A model generated the notes under the pieces. It worked only from the letters and a program-made list of their open reading frames with translations, was not told the origin of the DNA and did not search any database. A stretch of DNA of 26,588 nucleotides from RUG023 sp900315435 (GTDB taxonomy: Bacteria > Spirochaetota > Spirochaetia > Sphaerochaetales > Sphaerochaetaceae), in contig CADAJJ010000029.1 of NCBI GenBank assembly GCA_902788205.1, forward strand, positions 1-26,588. Direction: 5' to 3'. The position numbers were made by a program, and so were the translations under genes. This document shows, in pieces, positions 24,204-26,588 of this stretch; position 1 is the first letter of the stretch; the number at the start of each line of letters is the position of its first letter.

Positions 24204-25394
24204 ATGCGCCGGTTCTACGACATCCACATGCATGTGATGACGCTCGAGCACCCTTCCCTCGTTCCCTTCCTGACGGGCAAGAGCGAGGCGGGAGATTTCG
24301 TGAAGAGCGGCATGCTTTCCCCCAGCTTCATTCTCGGTGGAAGGAACCTCAGGAGCGGCACGCTGGCTCACAGTCTGGGAAACCTGCTGCAATGCATGAC
24401 AGGCCCTTTGGAACGGATACTGGCCCTGCTGGAACGCGACCTGAAGGGAGCATTTACCCATCGGAGCGCCGACACCCGGTATCCGGCCCTGCCTTTCTGG
24501 CGGAAGGGAACATTCTGGATGCGTGGGAAAAGCTATGACCGGGTTGTCCTTTGTCCGCTCTTGATGGACTTCAGCGAAGACCCCAGGGAACTGGATCAAC
24601 TCTACTACGAGGCCCCGGTGGAGGATCGGATCTTCCGCTATGCCGATGAGATGCTGGAGGCGATGCGGAACTACAAACGGAACCGGCAAGACGAGTGGAT
24701 CTTCGATATCCTCCCCTTCATCGGCATCACGCCTCATGTCCATACCGAGAAAGAAGTCGAGCGGTTGCTTGGCTATCTGGAAAAGGGATTTGTGGGCGTG
24801 AAGGTCTACCCACCGCTCGGATTCAACCCTTGGCCAAAGGAGCGCCAAGAGCGGCGCAAGGTCGAAATGATCTATGACCACTGCCAGTGGCATAAGGTTC
24901 CCATCATCACCCACTGCGACGACCAAGGGTTCCGCCTTGTCCCCTACCAATCGGCTTGGAAATGGAGCCGGCCCCATGGATGGGCCCAGGTGCTTGCCAA
25001 CTACCCGGAATTGAAAATCGATTTCGCCCACTTCGGCACCGCCTACGCGATCCAGAACCAGAATCTACGGGCGGTGACAGGACAGGGACTCAGCTCGCTC
25101 TGGAGCCAAGAGTTGCTTGAGCTGATGCATCGGTACCCCAACGTCTATGGGGACCTCTCCTACAGCGGGACCAGCCCCCTCTTCTACCAGAAATTGCACA
25201 TGTCGCTCGCAAACGAGGAAGAGGCAATCAAGGACCGGATTCTCTTTGGGAGCGACTGGTCGATCAACCTGATGAAGATCGAGTCCTACAGCGCCTATCT
25301 GGAGCTTTTTGAGGAGAGCCCATTCAGCGATCGGGATATCAAACACTTCGCAGTGACCAATCCCGAACGGTTCCTCAATATCTCGGCGACCTAG
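24204..25394 (+). CDS. Amidohydrolase-family metal-dependent hydrolase
   Basis: A protein of 396 residues with the TIM-barrel amidohydrolase pattern. The HxH metal motif is at H8/H10 (YDIHMHV). VGVKVYPPLGFNP holds the barrel Lys. IITHCDDQG supplies the next His, DFAHFGT another, and ILFGSDWSIN the final Asp. This is the amidohydrolase_2 layout, often decarboxylase or lactonase-like. No signal peptide is present. The ATG has no strong ribosome site, only AAAGG some 17 bases upstream, so the true start is somewhat uncertain. The gene stands alone between the glnS terminator and the rubrerythrin terminator. Substrate unknown. Confidence 0.85.
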   Translation: MRRFYDIHMHVMTLEHPSLVPFLTGKSEAGDFVKSGMLSPSFILGGRNLRSGTLAHSLGNLLQCMTGPLERILALLERDLKGAFTHRSADTRYPALPFWRKGTFWMRGKSYDRVVLCPLLMDFSEDPRELDQLYYEAPVEDRIFRYADEMLEAMRNYKRNRQDEWIFDILPFIGITPHVHTEKEVERLLGYLEKGFVGVKVYPPLGFNPWPKERQERRKVEMIYDHCQWHKVPIITHCDDQGFRLVPYQSAWKWSRPHGWAQVLANYPELKIDFAHFGTAYAIQNQNLRAVTGQGLSSLWSQELLELMHRYPNVYGDLSYSGTSPLFYQKLHMSLANEEEAIKDRILFGSDWSINLMKIESYSAYLELFEESPFSDRDIKHFAVTNPERFLNISAT

Positions 25395-25415
25395 ATCCTA
25401 CGCATGCGCCAGATG

Positions 25416-25442
25416 CAAAAACCGGATCCCGAAGGATCCGGT
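25416..25442 (-). terminator. Rho-independent terminator of rubrerythrin gene
   Basis: ACCGGATCC (25421-25429) and GGATCCGGT (25434-25442) form a perfect nine-base stem with a four-base loop. Read on the minus strand it is followed by T5, 24 bases past the rubrerythrin stop. No U-run exists on the plus strand, though the hairpin may also help stop amidohydrolase transcripts. Confidence 0.85.
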
Positions 25443-25465
25443 CACGCATGGGAGCTTCCTGAAGC

Positions 25466-26005
25466 TTAGTAGTTCTTGGAAATCAGCTCGAAGTAGGCCT
25501 GCGGATGGGCACATACCGGGCAGACAGCCGGAGCCTTCTTGCCGACCACAATATGGCCGCAGTTGGAACATCTCCAGATCTGCTCGCCATCGCGGGAGAA
25601 GACCAGTCCTTCCTTGACGTTCTTCAGCAAAGCCAGATAGCGCTCCTCGTGGGTCTTCTCAATCGCACCGACCAGTTCGAACAGCGTCGCGATCTTGGTG
25701 AAACCTTCCTCGCGGGCTTCCTTCGCAAAGGTCGGATACATATTCGTATTCTCGTAGTTCTCGCCATTGGCGGCATCCTGAAGGTTGGCGGCAGTGTCAC
25801 TCAGGTCTCCACCGTTCAGCAGCTTGAACCAGATCTTGGCATGCTCTTTCTCATTGTTGGCGGTTTCCTCGAAGAGGTTGGCAATCTGCACGTATCCATC
25901 TTTACGGGCCTTGCTTGCATAATAGGTATACTTGTTGCGAGCCTGGGACTCACCGGCAAATGCCGCCATCAGATTTTTTTCCGTCTTAGATCCTTTCAAT
26001 TCCAT
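25466..26005 (-). CDS. rbr: Rubrerythrin
   Basis: A cytoplasmic peroxide-reducing diiron protein of 179 residues, the typical length. The ferritin-like domain has iron ligands E19 (FAGES), E52xxH55 (NEKEHA), E96 (AKEAREEGF) and E116xxH119 (AIEKTHEERY). The C-terminal rubredoxin domain carries C146xxC149 (RCSNCGH) and C162xxC165 (VCPVCAH). GGAGAG lies upstream of the ATG. It follows the PerR gene by 12 bases and ends before a terminator. Co-transcription with a peroxide sensor fits an anaerobe's defence against hydrogen peroxide. Confidence 0.97.
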   Translation of the reverse strand: MELKGSKTEKNLMAAFAGESQARNKYTYYASKARKDGYVQIANLFEETANNEKEHAKIWFKLLNGGDLSDTAANLQDAANGENYENTNMYPTFAKEAREEGFTKIATLFELVGAIEKTHEERYLALLKNVKEGLVFSRDGEQIWRCSNCGHIVVGKKAPAVCPVCAHPQAYFELISKNY

Positions 26006-26017
26006 ATGTACACTCTC

Positions 26018-26422
26018 CTATTTCTGCGCTTCTTGCGCTGATTTGCAATTCGGACAGATTCCATGATACAGAACCTCGCGGGTGACCGAAGTGTATCCAC
26101 CAGTATCCACTATCCGTTGTCCGTCCCGGCCAGCCACCATGATGTCGCTGACTGCACCACAGATATCACACTGCACATGATAATGGGCGACCACCGTGCG
26201 GTCAAAGTGTTCCGGACCCTTCGGCACCGAAATACTCAGGATTTTTCCCTGTTCGACAAGGATGTGTAAATTTCTGTAGACCGTTGAACGACTTAGCTTC
26301 GGATTCTTGGCATGGATGCGCTGATAGATGGTCTCTGCCACCGGATGGTCGCTGGCCATCAGCACTTCCTGATACACAACGTCTCTCTGCGTCGTCTCGC
26401 GTGTATTCTTAATAGGAATCAT
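26018..26422 (-). CDS. perR: PerR-type Fur-family peroxide regulator
   Basis: A repressor of 134 residues. The winged helix covers about 8-65 (SRSTVYRNLHILVEQGKI is the recognition helix and wing). Structural zinc sites are C85xxC88 and C123xxC126. The regulatory metal ligands known from Bacillus PerR all have counterparts: H26, D74, H80, H82 and D93. Asp rather than Glu at 74 favours PerR over Fur. It is first in the perR-rbr operon. The promoter is only three or so bases from the ATG and no ribosome site is seen, so translation may be leaderless. Confidence 0.9.
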   Translation of the reverse strand: MIPIKNTRETTQRDVVYQEVLMASDHPVAETIYQRIHAKNPKLSRSTVYRNLHILVEQGKILSISVPKGPEHFDRTVVAHYHVQCDICGAVSDIMVAGRDGQRIVDTGGYTSVTREVLYHGICPNCKSAQEAQK

Positions 26423-26431
26423 TCTTAGTTA

Positions 26432-26460
26432 CTTATATCCTTTCCCATGTCGTGAGTCAA
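26432..26460 (-). promoter_or_regulatory. Promoter of perR-rbr
   Basis: TTGACT (26455-26460) and TATAAG (26432-26437) are 17 bases apart on the minus strand. Start would be near 26425, two to four bases before the perR ATG. I see no convincing PerR box, though the A/T-rich start region could hold a degenerate one. Confidence 0.7.
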
Positions 26461-26497
26461 TAGGTTTCTTGAAAAAAAGGAGCCCCATCTTGTAGTG

Positions 26498-26539
26498 AAC
26501 CCTTCAAGTTGGACCAAAAACCAACTTGGAGGGTTTTTT
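26498..26539 (+). terminator. Strong hairpin plus T-run at the element end
   Basis: Fifteen-base arms with a single G-U pair, an eight-base loop and a run of six T, ending one base before an ATG. It fits an intrinsic terminator, placed where it would shield the following ORF from read-through. Confidence 0.8.
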
Positions 26540-26540
26540 C

Positions 26541-26588
26541 ATGGTAAAGGAAAAGGATCTAAAAAGAGAACTGGAGATAGCGATCTCC
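26541..26588 (+). CDS. Start of an ORF, probable transposase orfA (partial)
   Basis: Sixteen codons beginning MVKEKDLKRELEIAIS run to the window edge without a stop. The short fragment is too small to identify. Its position just inside an apparent IS left end suggests a transposase or IS3 orfA. The T-run leaves no good ribosome site, so poor expression would be expected. Confidence 0.4.
   Translation, partial: MVKEKDLKRELEIAIS

Larger units (their letters stand above)
26491..26588 (+). mobile_element. Left end of a probable IS3-type insertion element, cut by window edge
   Basis: The stretch begins TGTAGTGAACCC and reaches GTTGGAC, the form of many IS3/IS150-group terminal repeats. Immediately inside is a strong hairpin: 26498-26512 pairs with 26521-26535 (15 pairs, one G-U) around ACCAAAAA and is followed by T6. 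Such a hairpin would stop outside transcription entering the element. An ORF begins just after. The right end is not in view. Confidence 0.5.

Overview
The window reads as a chromosomal segment of a moderately GC-rich, carbohydrate-fermenting bacterium. A spirochaete of the Sphaerochaeta type is plausible: the solute-binding proteins have spirochaete-style signal peptides without a lipobox Cys, the sugar ABC importers lack their own ATPase, and a PerR/rubrerythrin pair suggests an anaerobe. This placement is inference. I saw no rRNA, tRNA or CRISPR.

Layout. (1) 1-717 (-): an AAA-ATPase-like gene broken by a frameshift in a G6 run. (2) 865-10625 (-): one long operon, read from 10625 downward. 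It holds a sugar-binding protein, two MalF/MalG-type permeases, an FAD oxidoreductase, a LacI-type repressor, a propeller-like protein, a HAD phosphatase, two unrecognised proteins and a mannitol/fructuronate-type polyol dehydrogenase. Many junctions are ATGA overlaps, and a hairpin at 821-851 closes it. (3) 10998-14470 (-): a second importer operon of LplB/YtcP/LipO type. Both operons start from promoters whose 17-bp spacer contains the same palindrome, TGGAACGTTCCA. The LacI protein in operon 2 is the obvious candidate to bind it, so the two importers and the catabolic enzymes probably form one regulon.

(4) 15003-16761 (+): a compact three-gene cassette. The first protein looks like the N-terminal half of a TnpB/IS605 OrfB nuclease, stopping just before the RuvC domain. 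The second is a small secreted protein. The third is an exported caspase-like protease with a His/Cys dyad. This is the most unusual locus here. (5) 16758-21686 (-): an HD-domain protein, a degenerate PfkB-type kinase, an HtrA/DegP-like protease and UvrB, tightly packed. (6) 21770-25394 (+): a DUF1349-like protein, glutaminyl-tRNA synthetase with a clear terminator, and an amidohydrolase. (7) 25416-26460 (-): PerR and rubrerythrin, with a good promoter and terminator. (8) 26491-26588: the apparent left end of an IS3-type element with a strong hairpin and the first codons of an ORF.

The best regulatory story is the shared LacI operator placed between -35 and -10 of two sugar operons, with an extra copy next to the start of the first binding-protein gene and a different palindrome in a second promoter of the other operon. 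The best candidate for undescribed biology is the RuvC-less TnpB-like / secreted protein / caspase cassette. All homology calls were made by eye.
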